Shown one piece after another: positions 46,768-60,255 of a stretch of DNA of 64,000 bases. The position numbers and the translations under genes were made by a program. This stretch comes from Aralia elata (lineage: Eukaryota > Streptophyta > Magnoliopsida > Apiales > Araliaceae), in NCBI GenBank assembly GCA_034770075.1, contig CM068377.1, positions 70,720,358 through 70,784,357 of the forward strand. The letters run 5' to 3'. Every line of letters starts with the position of its first letter. Position 1 is the first letter of the stretch. The notes under the pieces are model-generated. The model ran no database searches. It saw nothing but the letters and a program-made list of their open reading frames with translations, and was not told where the DNA came from.

Positions 46768-48378
46768 TGGGAAGCTGTCGTCAAGCAAACCAAAAATAAA
46801 AACCTTACTTAACTCTACGAACTCAAAACTAAGCACAGTATAGCAGTAGCAAGGGTCGATCCCACAGAGAACAATGTTGATTTTTAATTTATCCTAATCT
46901 TTTAACAGTTTTAATAGGAAATAAAAGGTTGGGGGTTTTGAATTTGTCTAACTAATTAACAAAAAAAGGTTGGGGGTTTTCAATTTCACCTTTTCACAGT
47001 AATAGATCAATTAAGCATAACAATATTCACCCTTCAATGAAACTAATAGTCCTAGATAACAACAAGATCTGTTATCCGAAATTCCTCTTAGATCGTCACT
47101 TAATGAAATAAGCTCTTCACAAGATTCTAACTATCATATAACCTAAAACGAGCTCTTTAGATTTAATATGACAGCAGCATTAAGAACTAAGGAATTAGAC
47201 TATTCCAAGCAACAAACACATAAGCTCGATTTTTTTCACCTGTCTCCGGATAACCATAACAATAAACCAAAAGCTTGACCACAATCAGTATCGCTAACTG
47301 CTACTTATGATTAGAAATAATATCAATTATGTAATGTTATTCCTAAATCTAGCATATATTATCAACTAACCAATTTAATCCTGCAGAAATCAAATCAGTT
47401 ATTCAAATAATATTTAACAATTAAAACAGATTATCAGAATAAGCTTCATATAAGAAGGAATAAATATTGTATATTTAATCAAACCATAAACTGTTACTAA
47501 GGATCCACGTCCCCTTCGAACTGAATAAAGAAAACTAGCTTGACATATTTCTATGAACTCTCTGAATATGATAAAACTCTCTCTATGATGTGATGATTGA
47601 ATTCTAACAATTACAAGTATTTATAGATAAATATCTAAAACCTAGAAGAATTCTAATCCAATTTTGCTTCGGAAGTCTTCACTTTGCAAATATGGTAAGA
47701 TTCTAAATCCTTCTCAATCTCTGAAATCTAGCTTTAAGTAGTTTCCTTTTCAAATTAGATTTAGTTTCCAAATCCAAGTCTTCTTTCGTTTCCTTTTCTA
47801 ATTCAGCATCAATTTCCATATTTATCTTCAACTCAGATTTCATATCAAACTCTACTTCCCATAGTCAGAGATACTTTCCATGTATGATTGTAACTTCATC
47901 TCCAAATCCAACACTTATCGCGATCGTAGAGTAAACCTCGGAATCGTAGAGTAACTAGCTGCCAAGTAAACTTGCCAATCGTAGAGTTCTCAGCCAGATG
48001 TAGAGTAACTTCGCTCGCTCGACTGAAAACGTAGAGTGTCGTGCCTGGTCGTAGAGTCCTCAGCCTCCCAACCATATAGCTCCCACTCTACGAACGTAGA
48101 GTACTAAATCAAATCGTCGCGTGACTCTAACTTAACCTTCCTGTTATCGTAGAGCTGTCAGGCTTCCACTGTAACACTACGAACGTAAAGCCTTCGCCCA
48201 ATGATCATAGAGTATTCTACAAAACAACATAAAACTTAGCATTAAACTCCATATTTGCAAAATCACATCAATTCTTCATAAAATCTATAAACACCTTAAT
48301 TAAGCTCATAAACACATAAAACATATAATAATACTAAGCATAAAGGAACTAAATACATAAAATATTTTGCACCTATCA
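46768..48378 (-). repeat. 5' LTR of the Athila element (1611 bp)
   Basis: Matches the left LTR (19097-22823 minus the solo LTR), with a few percent divergence and a small deletion around the point where the left copy received the solo LTR. It has GTAGAGT-rich DNA at 47915-48215. Confidence 0.92.
47618..47625 (-). promoter_or_regulatory. TATA box of the Athila 5' LTR
   Basis: Minus-strand TATAAATA followed by cttgtaattg. It is conserved at 22063-22070 in the other LTR. Confidence 0.55.
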
Positions 48379-50237
48379 GCGCCACTTCTGTAGTACAAAC
48401 CCGCGCAGCTGCGCCGGGTGTCACCTTGGAAAAATAATTTTTTTTGCTTCTTCTGGTATTCTGAACATGCTAGTTTGACTTTACTAAGTATGTACATGAG
48501 TTTAAAATCTATTTATTAGTAGCTTTTCATGCAATGAGCTATACTAGCTTGGTTGGGATGATTTTAAAAGGAAACTTAAAGTTTTAAAAGTGGACCTTGA
48601 CAAACCTTGTAACCCTTGAGTTCTGACCTTTTTGTGACTCAGTTATGTGTATACATGAACATGAAACATGATTCGTAGTCGCCTTACATATTTAGCTTGG
48701 CTTAGTATGACTTTTGAAAGAGAAACTTAAGAATTTGAAGCTAGGAGTGATGAGACATTAAGTTACTTGTAATCTGACATTGGAACAGGTGTGATAACAG
48801 TCCTTGCACCTTTAAACAAGACTAATGTGTGCACACAACTAGTTGAGCACGATATAGTATGTTCAAGCATGTTTTAAAATGAGTTCTCGAATGATGAACT
48901 ATGCTAACAATGTGTAAACGAGTCATATAGATATGAGTATGCATAGTAAGAGTTCATTAAACATGATGTGTATGTGTGTCCCTCTAGTATGTTATAGCAT
49001 TGCATCGTTCAGGCATGAATTTAAGCAAATTTCCAAGTTGTGGACTATGTTAACTAAGTATAGATGATGTGAACACATGATCATGCATATTTCAGAGGGT
49101 ATAACCCTTGTATATGAATAAGTACTTGGTATGGTAAGTTACGCGGATTCTTGAACGTGTTTGACATTATTTTGCCGAAGTTCTAAATTAAGGATTCATA
49201 AAGTAGTAATATAAACTTGAAATGATCATGTGAGCATGCAAACCCCTTTAACATGTGTGCGTAGTAATTGTTAATGTCTTGGCATGCTAAGTAGTGGACT
49301 GAAACCAGGAAAATAAAAAATAAAAAAAAACTCAACTCTGGTCTGGCCAGGGGATAGCGCAGCTGCGCCGTCCCTAAGCCTAACCAGAGCGCAGCTACGC
49401 CCTCTTGCAGTTTGGTCTAGTTGATTTTGTTTGTAAATATGAACCTTGTGGATTGCTTGCATTGTTATTCTAAAGTGTAAAGCAGAAGTTGTAGCAATGT
49501 TTTTGGTATTCAAATATATACTGGTATTATAACATGAGTGCTTCAAGACGTGTACATAGTTTATAAGTGGAATTCTGAAACGTCAGGATTAACGTCCATT
49601 TCAAAACTACAAAATATGGTAGTATGCTATTATGTGGTCTAGTTATATACCAAAGATAGTTTCCGTATTTGTCTTACATACTTGGTTATGTGAAAGGGTT
49701 AATTATCTAGTAATTGATATGTGTAACTAATGGAAGCATTTTCTATATATACGTAACTATGTTACAATAGGATATCCTAGTTCGTCGTAGTGTTGATAAG
49801 CTGTAAAGTCATAAACTACGCTAAAGGCAAGTTCCCCAACTCAAACTCGAGTTATTATATTTCAAGCATGCTAGTGGATTAATTATTAACAATTATTCCA
49901 CATCTATGATATTTATTGATATTCGCACATTGTGCAAGTTCCTGATTATGGTTATGAATCTTTATATGTTGCAAGTTCCCTAACCTTACTCAAATTTACA
50001 TTGAGCAAGTACTCGAACCCTCTCTTTCATTGAGTAAGTTCTTAAACTTGTACATTCATTTATTGTACAAGTATATGCTAGTGAGAATGGCTTTTATGCT
50101 TTATAAAGTATTGTTCATATTCTCAAGATGGTTTAAGATTAATATCTCTTGAACCTTATTGCAAATGTTGGATTCAATACGTCCTTGTGTATGTTGATAA
50201 AGTCGTCTACGCCATTGTTTCGGCTGGACCTATATGT

Positions 50238-53200
50238 GTAACGCCCCCAAATCCGGGTTACCTTAACCTCAGACCTAGTGCATCACGATACTACTGACAT
50301 CTCAATAAATATAATCCATGTTCATAAATTAATGAACACAACCTCGCCTTGATACTAATAAATACAACCATTCACTTTCTATTCTTTCAGCATTAATAGA
50401 CAATGTAATAATTAAAATAATTAAATTAAATATATAAATAAATAACAATGCGGATAAATTAAAGCTTTTATGCTTTTCATTCATATTCTAAATTTTCATC
50501 ACCCTTCGATTTCGTTCATGCGGTATATAACAATCTATATCAATACAAGTATTAAAACTTATTATTAAAACTTTTCTCAATTCCAGGTTTCGTAACCTTT
50601 AACTGCTACATTTTTTTAAGGTTGAATAAATATCATGATCCTTTCCAAAGCTTTTTAAGCAAACCTAAAATTCAATCTTTGAATTCAGTCGTCCCCCGAA
50701 TATTCTTGAAGTTATTCAATAACCATACATTTGTTATATAAAAGTCCTTTATACAACATCGTCACTCTACTAGTTCACTATAACAGGTAACTAATATAAT
50801 CACATCATAACTACCGTAATGGATAACCTCCATTTTTAACGCAAGATTTACATAATCTAATTCACATGCATTGTATACCGTCATCACGGCTAAATAATTA
50901 CAATGAGAAAATAATTAATAGCTTTCCTTTTTCCATGCGCCTCTAATCCTTATCGTCATGATATCAAGAGAATTTGTCGCATCTAGAATCTGCAAAAATT
51001 TTATTTTGCAAGAATGAGCACGACGGCTCAGCAAGAACTAACAGTTATACCTTTCATACTACACGTAACATATAACTTGCATTTTATTCATGCATTATAA
51101 ATATTATGCAATGCAACTACATATGCACCATACATTTCTTAACATGCAAGTTTCATTTGCATCATATATGTCATAGTATACCTTATACATTTCATATTGT
51201 ATGTCTATAATAATTCAAGTTCCACATATATAGATCATGTAATCACATAGTTGCACAACGTGCACACTTTAATTATGCGCGTACATAATTCACATAACAA
51301 TAAAAGGTTTCTAAATCAACTTATATACATCAATGCATTTAAACAAGTCAACAAGTTACTGAAAGAACTTGCCTTAAGCATTCCTTGCCAAAATATGATG
51401 GCTCGCCCTTCAAATATCCTACACAATTTATTTAACAATAAAATACCAATTAGCCACTAAAAAGGCTTCACATAATAATTTACACTATAATAATTCTTAT
51501 TCCATATTGTTCGCGCATTATAAATTAATAAATGCGATAAACCCTAAAACATCCTTTGATGTCACGTCGTTTGTAGACGACACGACCCTCATCATCATCC
51601 ATCCTTATTGGTCTATAAAAACCCTACTCCATATCTTATAGTATTCATTTCATCCAAATCGAAATATTATTTAAGTGCATTAGCACTTTACACGGCGTTT
51701 CAACGTTTATACATCCACACGCCTAATTTGTCTCTTTTGCATATGTTTGGCATGCTCATACATTTATCTAATTAATTATTGATTAATGATAAGTATTATT
51801 ATAATTCATAAAGTTCATGTTGTAAAACCTAGGATATCATCTTTTAGCCTTGGAAATATTACACGATGCACAGGCGCATGACCGACGCCTTCTATTACAC
51901 AACAACCCTAAAAATGGCTAATTTAAAAATTGGTCCAGGTAGTAAATTTTAATTCTAATTAATGAAAGTTGTAGTTCTACTCTTTCTCTTTCTAAATCAT
52001 TTCGAATCGCCTTAATCTGAGTTCGTATGAGGAAGTTATGGCCATTTTCCCAACGGACGTCGAAGCTGAGTCTAGCAGCGCGGCACCAGACATCGCGATT
52101 CGACCTCCTCCCGCTTCGATCACCATAACTCGTTCTATACTCGTTCAAATTGGTCCGTTTCGGACTCTATGGATTCCTAAGACATAGGGATACAATATAT
52201 CTAAAGCCCATAATTTTGTTGCAATTCTAATTACCCAAAATTGTGCCCCGAATCTCCCCTTCCCGAACTGATTTTCGCGATTTGACAGTTTGGACACTTC
52301 TTCTCCCAAATGCCATAACTCCCTCATCCGAGGTCGAAATGCGGTCATTCCAAAGCCTATGGCTTCCCAACTCAGTGAACTATAACTACACAAAAATTCA
52401 GAAATTTGCATCTAACACAACAATACCAGAATTGGTTTAACGGACACTATTTGCGCAGTTTTTATGTTCTTGACACTTTTCACTAAAATCATTACTACGA
52501 ATTCGTTGTAGCTTCTTTTTACTCGATTCCAATTGGGTTATCTTCTCAACCCATGTAACTACAATACCATAATAACAAACAAATTTAACCAACAAGAAAA
52601 TTAGCTACAGATTGTCCAAAACAGTCCAAGGGCCAAGGTTTGTCCAAAATGTTCATTGTTCTTTATGTTCTTCATCGTCCTTAAGCATAGGTACGGATTC
52701 CTTCCATTTTTATTCCTCTTTGATGTTATTAGTGGCTTACATAACCTTTTAACAACATTATAAACCATCCATAACAACAAAAATCGCAACAAAGATCATT
52801 GGCAAGCTATATAGCTCTAAAAACCAAAAAGCTTGGAAAACCTAACCAACATCAATGGAAAATAGATTTAGGTTGATGATTTACCTCTTCTAAGTCCTTC
52901 TAGATGTTAAGAAGATTAGCTAAGGTGCTTGACAAGAGCTTTTCATCCATTGCTTGGTTCACCCGAGCACTCCCTCTTTTTCTTCTTCCTCCACTCGCTT
53001 CTTTTTCTTCTTTCTCTCTCTACATGTCCTTTCTCTCTCTAAATATCTCTCTCTCTGAATATTTGCAGCCACAAGGAACTTGGGAATGAATGAGAATGGA
53101 GAGATGAAGAGCTTAGTAAATGGCTTCGGGAGGAATGTGAGTTCAACCCCCGAGCCCTTGGAAACCAAATTGAGAGAATAAATGTTTGGAAATGGGGAGT

Positions 53201-54287
53201 TCAATACATAGTGTACTGCACTCTCCCACACCTTGCCTGCTCCTTCCACCTAATTGGCCACTTGAAACACTTGCTTGATTTTTTATTGGTTGAAATTTTA
53301 ATACCTTCTCAATTCATCCGAATATACCCAAAATATACCTGAATACTCCCACTTTTGTGCCAAATTTGCTCAATAACTATACTCAAAATTAAAATGGGTA
53401 CTCCCATAAAATATTAGGACGCGCAAAAATAATAATTATGGGGTTTGTCTATTTATTCGGATAACCCATATTAAACATTTCGGATATAATTAAATTCTGA
53501 ATAAGCTCAAATAAAATTTCCGACACTTAGAAAAATTATTCCTTCGCACACGCGTCTTAGTGAATTTATTCAAAATCTAAAAAGACGTAAAAATATTTGG
53601 TGTGAATAGTGCCGGCGTGAATAGTGCTTCTCGGGAAACGTGCCCCGTAAATAGTGATTTAGCGATTTTTTTGCAAATCAATTTATTCTCTCACACACGA
53701 CCACTACACTAAAAAATCAACCTGTGCACCAGGTTATAAAATAACCTTAAAACACATTTCAAAATATTTAATATTTAATCAATTTAATATTATTAATAAA
53801 CCCAAATTACAAGGGTATACACGATTCGCGATCGCTACTCTTCCTGATTAAGTTCTCAAAATCTTGTACGCCAAAGTACACATATCCCACCTATATTTGG
53901 TTAACACCTTTACACCAAATAAATTATTCAATAATAATTTCATCAAACTATTTATTTAATCTAATAAATAGCTTTTGTGAGCGTACCTAGTGCCCACTCC
54001 AATAATACTCACGTATACCATACCACTTGATTAGCACTTTAGCAATACTGCTCAAAATTACCGTATTCGCTTATACAAATTTTCATACTTACTAATCGTC
54101 GCTTACTCATAATTTCGGTCATGATATAACATTTGAACGCTTAACTCATAATATTATTAATAGAAATCCACTTTATTCAATAATATTAATCGGCTTAGAT
54201 TAGCAAGCTACTAATTATACCTATTAATAAGAATTTGCTTATTAAATTCTTATTATAATAATTTCGAAAAATCTGGGTCGTTACAAT
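50238..54287 (-). mobile_element. 4.05-kb LTR-like insertion, probably a solo LTR of another gypsy family
   Basis: Starts TGTAACGCCC and ends GGTCGTTACA in + orientation, so the ends are inverted TGTAACG/CGTTACA. It is flanked by atatg duplications (50233-50237 and 54288-54292). No frame longer than 96 codons. Read on the minus strand it starts TGTAACGACCC and has repeated (g)tgaatagtg-type blocks (53608-53660), as in long LTRs of plant gypsy elements; hence a solo LTR is preferred. A non-autonomous element with short ends is the alternative. Confidence 0.75.
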
Positions 54288-54391
54288 ATGCATGTATTTA
54301 AAAGCTACCCAAACCAATTATCTTGGTGCGGATTCTTATCTACTGAGATGAACAACCCTCACTGAAAGGGAAATTTGAGGGCGTCACAGGT

Positions 54392-54404
54392 TGGTATCAA
54401 AGCA
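54392..54404 (+). other. Primer-binding site of the chromovirus
   Basis: tggtatcaaagca, one mismatch from the usual tRNA-iMet site TGGTATCAGAGC, 3 nt after the LTR end. Confidence 0.8.
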
Positions 54405-54607
54405 TTAGGTTATAAACCTTAGGAGCGAGAATCCTTAGACTATAACCTTAGAAGAATTTAAGAACTAGGAAGAGATAAAACTCATATAGAGTTTTTGTGA
54501 AGACTTAGTAGCATTATGAAATATATTTTCATTCCATACAATGAACTTATGTTTTGTTTGACCTTTTGATGGAGTTTGTTGTTTTGTCTTGTGTTTGTGG
54601 CTGTAGG

Positions 54608-55357
54608 ATGACAAGTGTGGTCGGAAATGGTTAGATTATCGAGGAGGAGCCACGTGATATACATGTGGTGTATGAGACACCTGTAATAGATGATGAGGTG
54701 GAGCCTGACCCTGAAGAACCAATAGAAATAGAGTCAGACCCTGAGGAAGAACCCATGGAGGAGGAGCCTGAGACAGACTCTGACGAGACTCCTATCGAGG
54801 ATCGCATATTGGGAGAGTACGAAGAGCGGATCTTGGAGTTAGAGACCGAAGCCCAGGATAGAGAGGCAGAACTTCAAAAGCTAAGGGAGGAAGTTCAACA
54901 GAGTAACCTTAGGATACAGGAGATGGAAAGGGAGCTTGCATATCGTAAGGAAGCCGGTATTCAGATGGGAGCCCTTTTTCACCGTTCGGTAGCTAGGAAC
55001 GTGGAATTGGTGGGAAAGCTAGAGGAGTCCGAGCAGAGGGAGTTGTCCGAGAAGGCAGAGAAGGAAGCCCTTCGTGCACAGTTAGGGATGGAGGTGATGG
55101 ATAGGATTCACTTCCAGGAGAAATGGGAGGAAGCCAATGACAGAGCTAATAATCTAGAGGATGAGGTGAGATGCAAGAAAAGGAAGAAGAATAAGATGGG
55201 CTATGCTTTTCACACAGCTATGGAGAGGTTAGTGGATGGTGTGTACCACTACCCGACGGAGCAGGGGCGGACCCGATACACTGTGAGCTGGGATTTGGTG
55301 GCGCATATCACGCAAAAAGAATTTATCAGCGCGGTGGAGCGTGGAATGTTGGGATGA
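54608..55357 (+). CDS. Extra ORF upstream of chromovirus gag: acidic coiled-coil protein
   Basis: An open frame of 230 codons from 54665. The same frame reaches back to an ATG at 54608 through a single TAG at 54632-54634, so the original product was about 249 aa. The N-terminus is very acidic (EVEPDPEEPIEIESDPEEEP). The middle is a long coiled coil (EERILELETEAQDREAELQK and onward). The C-terminus is basic then hydrophobic (RCKKRKKNKMGYAFH). It has no resemblance to Gag that I can see. It is in the region between primer site and gag, 322 bp before gag. Compared with gag-pol, which has 13 stops and a frameshift, this ORF is nearly clean. The function is unknown; a Gag-accessory or RNA-binding role is only a guess. 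Confidence 0.7.
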
Positions 55358-55679
55358 GACCTAGCAATTAGTAGTCTAGTAGTAGTATTATGTCTATGTG
55401 TACATTGATATGTGAACTCCGATCTAATGTGTAAGATACGGAGTAATCTTGTGAACCCTTTTGATATTAGGGGTAGTATGTTGATGTTTTCCCCACCTTT
55501 TGTAATAGTAGGGGATAGATGTGGCATTTATAGTAGTATGCTAGAAGTTAATGTGATGTAACAACTTAGCATATGAATATAAATGTTTTTGTTTTCTCAT
55601 TATGTTATTAAATTTTTGCAATCGAGTGATACCTAAGATTTATATTTAGAAGATGAGAGTGAAACTCTGTGATGTAGAA
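55358..55679 (+). other. Spacer between extra ORF and gag
   Basis: AT-rich, no frame, no clear signal. Confidence 0.5.
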
Positions 55680-58600
55680 ATGCCGCCCAGATGTAAAATT
55701 GTCGAGTTGGAGGAGTCAGTCAATAACGAGGTGAACCAGGTGGACCCCATTCAACGACTAGTAGACTTGCTAGGAGAAGCCCTGCGGGGAAGGAACAACG
55801 AACCAGTACACCCCAACCCTCAAACTGCGCCAGTAACGAACTTTAAGGACTTTAAAAGCGTAGGACCGCCCGAGTTTAGGGGAACTACCGATCCCATCGA
55901 AGCACAAACTTGGATCAAGGAGATAGAAAAGGCGTTTACTATTGCTCGAGTGGGGGAAGATCAGAAGACGATATTCGCTACTTATATGATGAAGGGTGAA
56001 GCGAACTACTAGTGGGAAGCCAATCAGCAGAGAGCGGGTGAAGGAGTGATAGCCTGGGATAGGTTTACCAGTCTGTTCTTCGAAAATTACTTCCCGAAGA
56101 GCATGAAGAATAAGATGTAGGTTAAATTCTTGGAACTGAAGCAAGGCGAAATGACGGTAGCTCAGTATGCGGCAAGATTCAACGAGCTCGCACGATTTGT
56201 TACACACTATGTCGACACCGAAGAAAGCAAGGCTCGACGCTTCGAACTAGGACTAAAGCCTTAGTTGTTTAACAAGGTGTTGGTTCTTTAAATCAATTCG
56301 TTCGCCACACTGTTGGAGAAGGCGATCATTGTTGAGGGAGGTAGCGAGGCGTTAAGTCAGTACAACAAGGAGAAAAAGAATAAGAATTCGGGAGGAGAAA
56401 GTCGTGGGGGAAGTAGCAGTGGAGGAAGCAATTTAGGAAAAAGGAAGTGGGACAACAACAACAACAATCAAAGCAACCAGTCGGGAAGTTATCAGGGAGG
56501 ATTTAAGAAGAGAGCTGAGGTATGCCCTAAATGTGGAAAGAATCATCAAGGGGAATGCTCGAAAGGACGCAGTGTCTGTTTCAACTGTGGCTAGGAAGGG
56601 CAGATTGCACCCCATTGTCCCAAGCCGAAGAAAATTCGGGGATGTTTTGCTTGCGGCTCGACTGAACACCAGATCAAGGACTGCCCGAAGAAGGGAAACA
56701 CCGAGGGAAATGGCAATCAAGGGGGAAGCAAGCTGATGATAGGTGGACCAACACAACCCAACCGCTCGACGGCCCGAACTTTTAACATGACCGTCCAAGA
56801 CGCAGCTGCTGCAAGGGACGTAGTGTCAGGTATTGTACCAATCAATAATATAAATGCTTATGTATTATTTGATTCGGGTGCTACCTGTTCCTTTGTGTCT
56901 GAAGATTTTGCTATGCGTTTAAACCTACCCCAAGAACGATTAGAAAATCCTTTGAGTATAGAGATTGCGAACAAGGAAGTAATTTCCGTAGAGTTCGTTT
57001 ACTGAAACTGTTCTACAAATATTAGAGGTCACGAACTAAGTGTAGATTTGATTCCGATAAGATTGGGAGAGTTTGACGTAATATTAGGAATGGATTGGTT
57101 ATCCATCCATACTACGATGATTGATTGTCAAAAGAAAAGTGTGAACCTTCAGACTTCAAATCGGTCTAAGGTAGTATTTTATGGTAGCTCATGGCTTAAG
57201 CAATCCTATTGTCTTACGATGATGCAGGCCAAGAAATTGTTAAAGAAAGGATGTGTAGGTTATTTAGCCTACATTGCAGATACTCAAAAAAGGGAGTAGA
57301 AGCAAAAGATATATCAGTAGTGAGGGATTTCCAAGACGTGTTTCCTGACGATTTGCCTGGCCTTCCACCAAACAGAGAAATCGAGTTCGTAATAGACTTA
57401 GCACTAGGAACTGCACCAATTTCGAAAGCTCCGTATCGTATGGCGCCGGTGGAGATGAAGGGATTAATGATACAATTGCAAGAATTATTAGATAAGGGTT
57501 ATATTCGGCCAAGTGTGTCTCCATGGGGAGCACCAGTGTTATTTGTCAAGAAGAAGGATGGATCGATGAGGCTTTGTTTCGACTATCGAGAGTTGAACAA
57601 AATAACGATCAAGAATAGATATCCATTACCAAGGATAGATGACCTTTTCGATCAATTGAAGGGAGCAAAGTGTCTCTCTAAGATAGATCTACGAACAAGT
57701 TATCATCAACTGAAGGTAAGAGAGGAAGACATTCCGAAGATGGCATTTCGAACCTGATATGTACATTACGAATTTTTAGTGATGTCGTTCGGTTTGACCA
57801 ACGCTCCAGCAGCGTTCATGGACTTGATGAACTGAGTTTTCAAGCCATACTTGGATAAATTTATGGTAGTTTTCATCGATGACATTCTAATCTACTCAAA
57901 GACCAAAGAAGAGCACGCCGAACATTTGAAGATGGTGTTGGAAGCACTAAGGAATGAGAAGATGTACGCAAAATTCTCCAAGTGTGAATTTTGGATAGAG
58001 AAGGTCCAATTCTTGGGACACGTGATAGACAAGAATGGGATTTTAGTAGACCCTGCAAAGGTAGAGGCTGTTAGTAGTTGGGAACAACCGAGGACGCCGA
58101 CGGAAGTAAGAAGTTTTTTGGGGTTAGCTGGGTACTATCGAAGATTTATCCAAGATTTTTCTACGATAGCAACTCCGTTGACCAATCTAACAAGGAAGAC
58201 GGTGAAGTTCGTGTGGACGGGTAAATACGGAGAAAGTTTCCAAGAATTGAAGAAGAGGTTAAGCGAGGCACCTGTATTGTCCTTACCAGATGGTACGGGA
58301 GGATTTATGGTGTATAGTGATGCGTCGAATAAAGGACTCGGTTGTGTGCTTATGCAACACGGTAAGGTCATTGCATATGCGTCACGACAATTGAAGGATT
58401 ACAAAAAACGATACCCTACCCATGACTTGGAGCTAGCAGCAATAGTTTTTGCGTTAAAAATTTGGAGGCACTGCCTGTATGGAGAAAAATGTGAGATATA
58501 TATGGACCACAAAAGTCTGAAATATATCTTCACGCAAAAGGAGTTAAATATGAGACAAAGGAGGTGGTTGGAATTAATCAAGGATTATGACTGTGAAATT

Positions 58601-60211
58601 CTTTATCACCTGGGAAAAGCCAACGTAGTAGCCGACGCGCTGAGCAGGAAAGGAAGGGAGAAATTGTTTACGTTAACTCAGGAGGAGTTAGTGAGAGAAT
58701 TGGAGAAATTGGAAATAGTGATAAAGGAAAAGGAACCAAGACAAACCGAAGAAAAGTTATTTGTAATGGAAGCTCATCCAACATTATTGGATCGAATATA
58801 AGAAGCACAAGAAATGGATGAGGAGTGCGAGAAGATAAAGAAGCGGATAGCAGAAAGTGAGGAAGAAAAATTTTGAATGGATATGAATGGTATTTCAAGA
58901 TTTGAGAATCGAGTGTGGGTGCCAGCTGTGGCTGAACTGAGAGAAGACATTTTGCACGAGGCACATAATACGACATATTCTGTTCATCCTGGAGGAACGA
59001 AAATGTACCGGGATCTTTGACAACATTTTTGGTGGCCAAATCTGAAGCGAGAGGTTGCAGAGTATGTCAGCAGATGTCTGACTTGCCAACAAGTCAAAGC
59101 AGAGCACCAGAGGCCGAGTGGTCTACTTCAATCGCTGGAAATACCGAAGTGGAAATGGGAACACATTACGATGGACTTCGTGGTGGGACTTCCAGTCACA
59201 CAAAAGGGTTTTGATGCCGTTTGGGTTATTGTGGATCGACTAACGAAGATAGCTCATTTTCTACCAATCAAGATTCGTTTTAACCTTAATCAATTAGCAA
59301 ATTTATACGTGAAGGAAATAGTTTCGCGACATGGAGTGCCGGTGTCAATCGTTTCCGATCGAGACCCGCATTTCACGTCAAACTTCTGGAAAAGCCTATA
59401 AGAGAGAATGGGAACACAATTGAGGTTGAGTACCGCTTATCATCCTCAGACGGACGGACAGAGTGAGCGAACCATACAGACGCTAGAAGACATGCTTCGA
59501 GCTTGTGTATTGGATTTCAAGGGGAACTGGGATGACCACTTACCCTTAGTAGAATTCGCTTACAATAATAGTCATCACGCGAGTATCGGTATGCCACCGT
59601 ACGAAGTCCTCTACGGAAGGAAGTGCAGAACACCCTTGTTTTGGGATGAAGTCAGAGAGCGATGACTTTTGGGGCCAGAGATAGTTCAACAGACAGCCGA
59701 TGTGGTGACAACGATAAGAGCCAGATTAGTAGCCGCTCAAGATCGCCAAAAGAAGTATGCAGATTTGCATCGTCAGGATCGAGACTTTGAAGTTGGTAGT
59801 TTCGTATTCTTGAAAGTATCTCCCTGGAAAGAAAAGATCAGATTCGGCAAGAAAGGGAAGTTGAGTCCGAGTTTCATAGGACCATTCGAAGTCTTGAAAC
59901 GAGTGGGTGAAGTAGCATACGAGGTAGCTTTGCCGCCTGAGCTGGAACACATCCACAACGTGTTTCACATCTCCGTGTTGCGTCCGTACAAACCCGAATA
60001 TAAGCACGTGATTTCCTATGAGCCGATTCAAGTAGAGAAGAATCTGACTTATGAGGAAATTCCTGTCCAAATACTAGATAGGAAAGAGCAGACCTTGAGA
60101 AACAAGAGTATATCTTCCGTGAAAGTAGTTTGGCGGAACCACCACGCCGAGGAGGCTACGTGGGAGTTAGAGAGTAAAATGAGGAAGGATCATCCCTATC
60201 TATTTGTGTAA
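55680..60211 (+). pseudogene. gag-pol: Chromovirus gag-pol with chromodomain, many stops
   Basis: Gag starts at ATG 55680 (MPPRCK). Gag core EFRGTTDPIEAQTWIKEIEK; three knuckle-like motifs (CPKCGKNHQGEC; CFNCG-stop-EGQIAPHC; CFACGSTEHQIKDC). Protease LFDSGAT at 56868. RT with FIDD at 57872-57883; RNase H YSDASNKGLG and VVADALS; integrase MDFVVGLP, SDRDPHF and DGQSERT; GPF motif; chromodomain about 60044-60200 (VVWRNHHAEEATWELES). Stops in frame: 56010, 56118, 56262, 56289, 56592, 57003, then a frameshift in the A run near 57284, then about 57755, 57833, 58799, 58874, 59018, 59399 and 59663. Many correspond to CGA, CAG or TGG turned to TGA or TAG, as expected from C deamination of a methylated old element. 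Confidence 0.92.
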
Positions 60212-60243
60212 CCTTATACCAATTCCGAGGACGGAATTTTTAT

Positions 60244-60255
60244 AAGGGGGGAGGA
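60244..60255 (+). other. Polypurine tract of the chromovirus
   Basis: aaggggggagga abuts the TGTAATACCC LTR start. Confidence 0.85.

Larger units (their letters stand above)
19097..48378 (-). mobile_element. Athila-like Ty3/gypsy element, host of two Tat insertions
   Basis: On the minus strand: 5' LTR 46768-48378, primer site 46745-46762, gag (46701 downwards), pro-pol to 23973, polypurine tract 22824-22838 and 3' LTR 19097-22823. It is flanked by gcgcc duplications (19092-19096 and 48379-48383). Without the two Tat insertions its own length is about 9.9 kb. The tRNA-Asp-type primer site, D-L-G-A-S protease and single RNase H fit Athila. All coding regions carry stops, so it is defective. 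Confidence 0.92.
17842..54388 (+). repeat. 5' LTR of the chromovirus, in three pieces
   Basis: Pieces are 17842-19096, 48384-50237 and 54293-54388, each collinear with the 3' LTR (60256-61504, about 61505-63360, and about 63361-63446 plus an unmatched terminal part). The long gaps are the Athila and 4-kb LTR-like insertions. The final bases gaaatttgagggcgtcaca skip at least about 550 bp that are present in the 3' LTR, which suggests an internal deletion. Confidence 0.88.

Noticed and set aside
52959..53249. 96-codon minus-strand ORF as a gene in the 4-kb insert
   Set aside because: Low-complexity Arg/Glu-rich translation of a CTTTTTCTT tract; no family resemblance.
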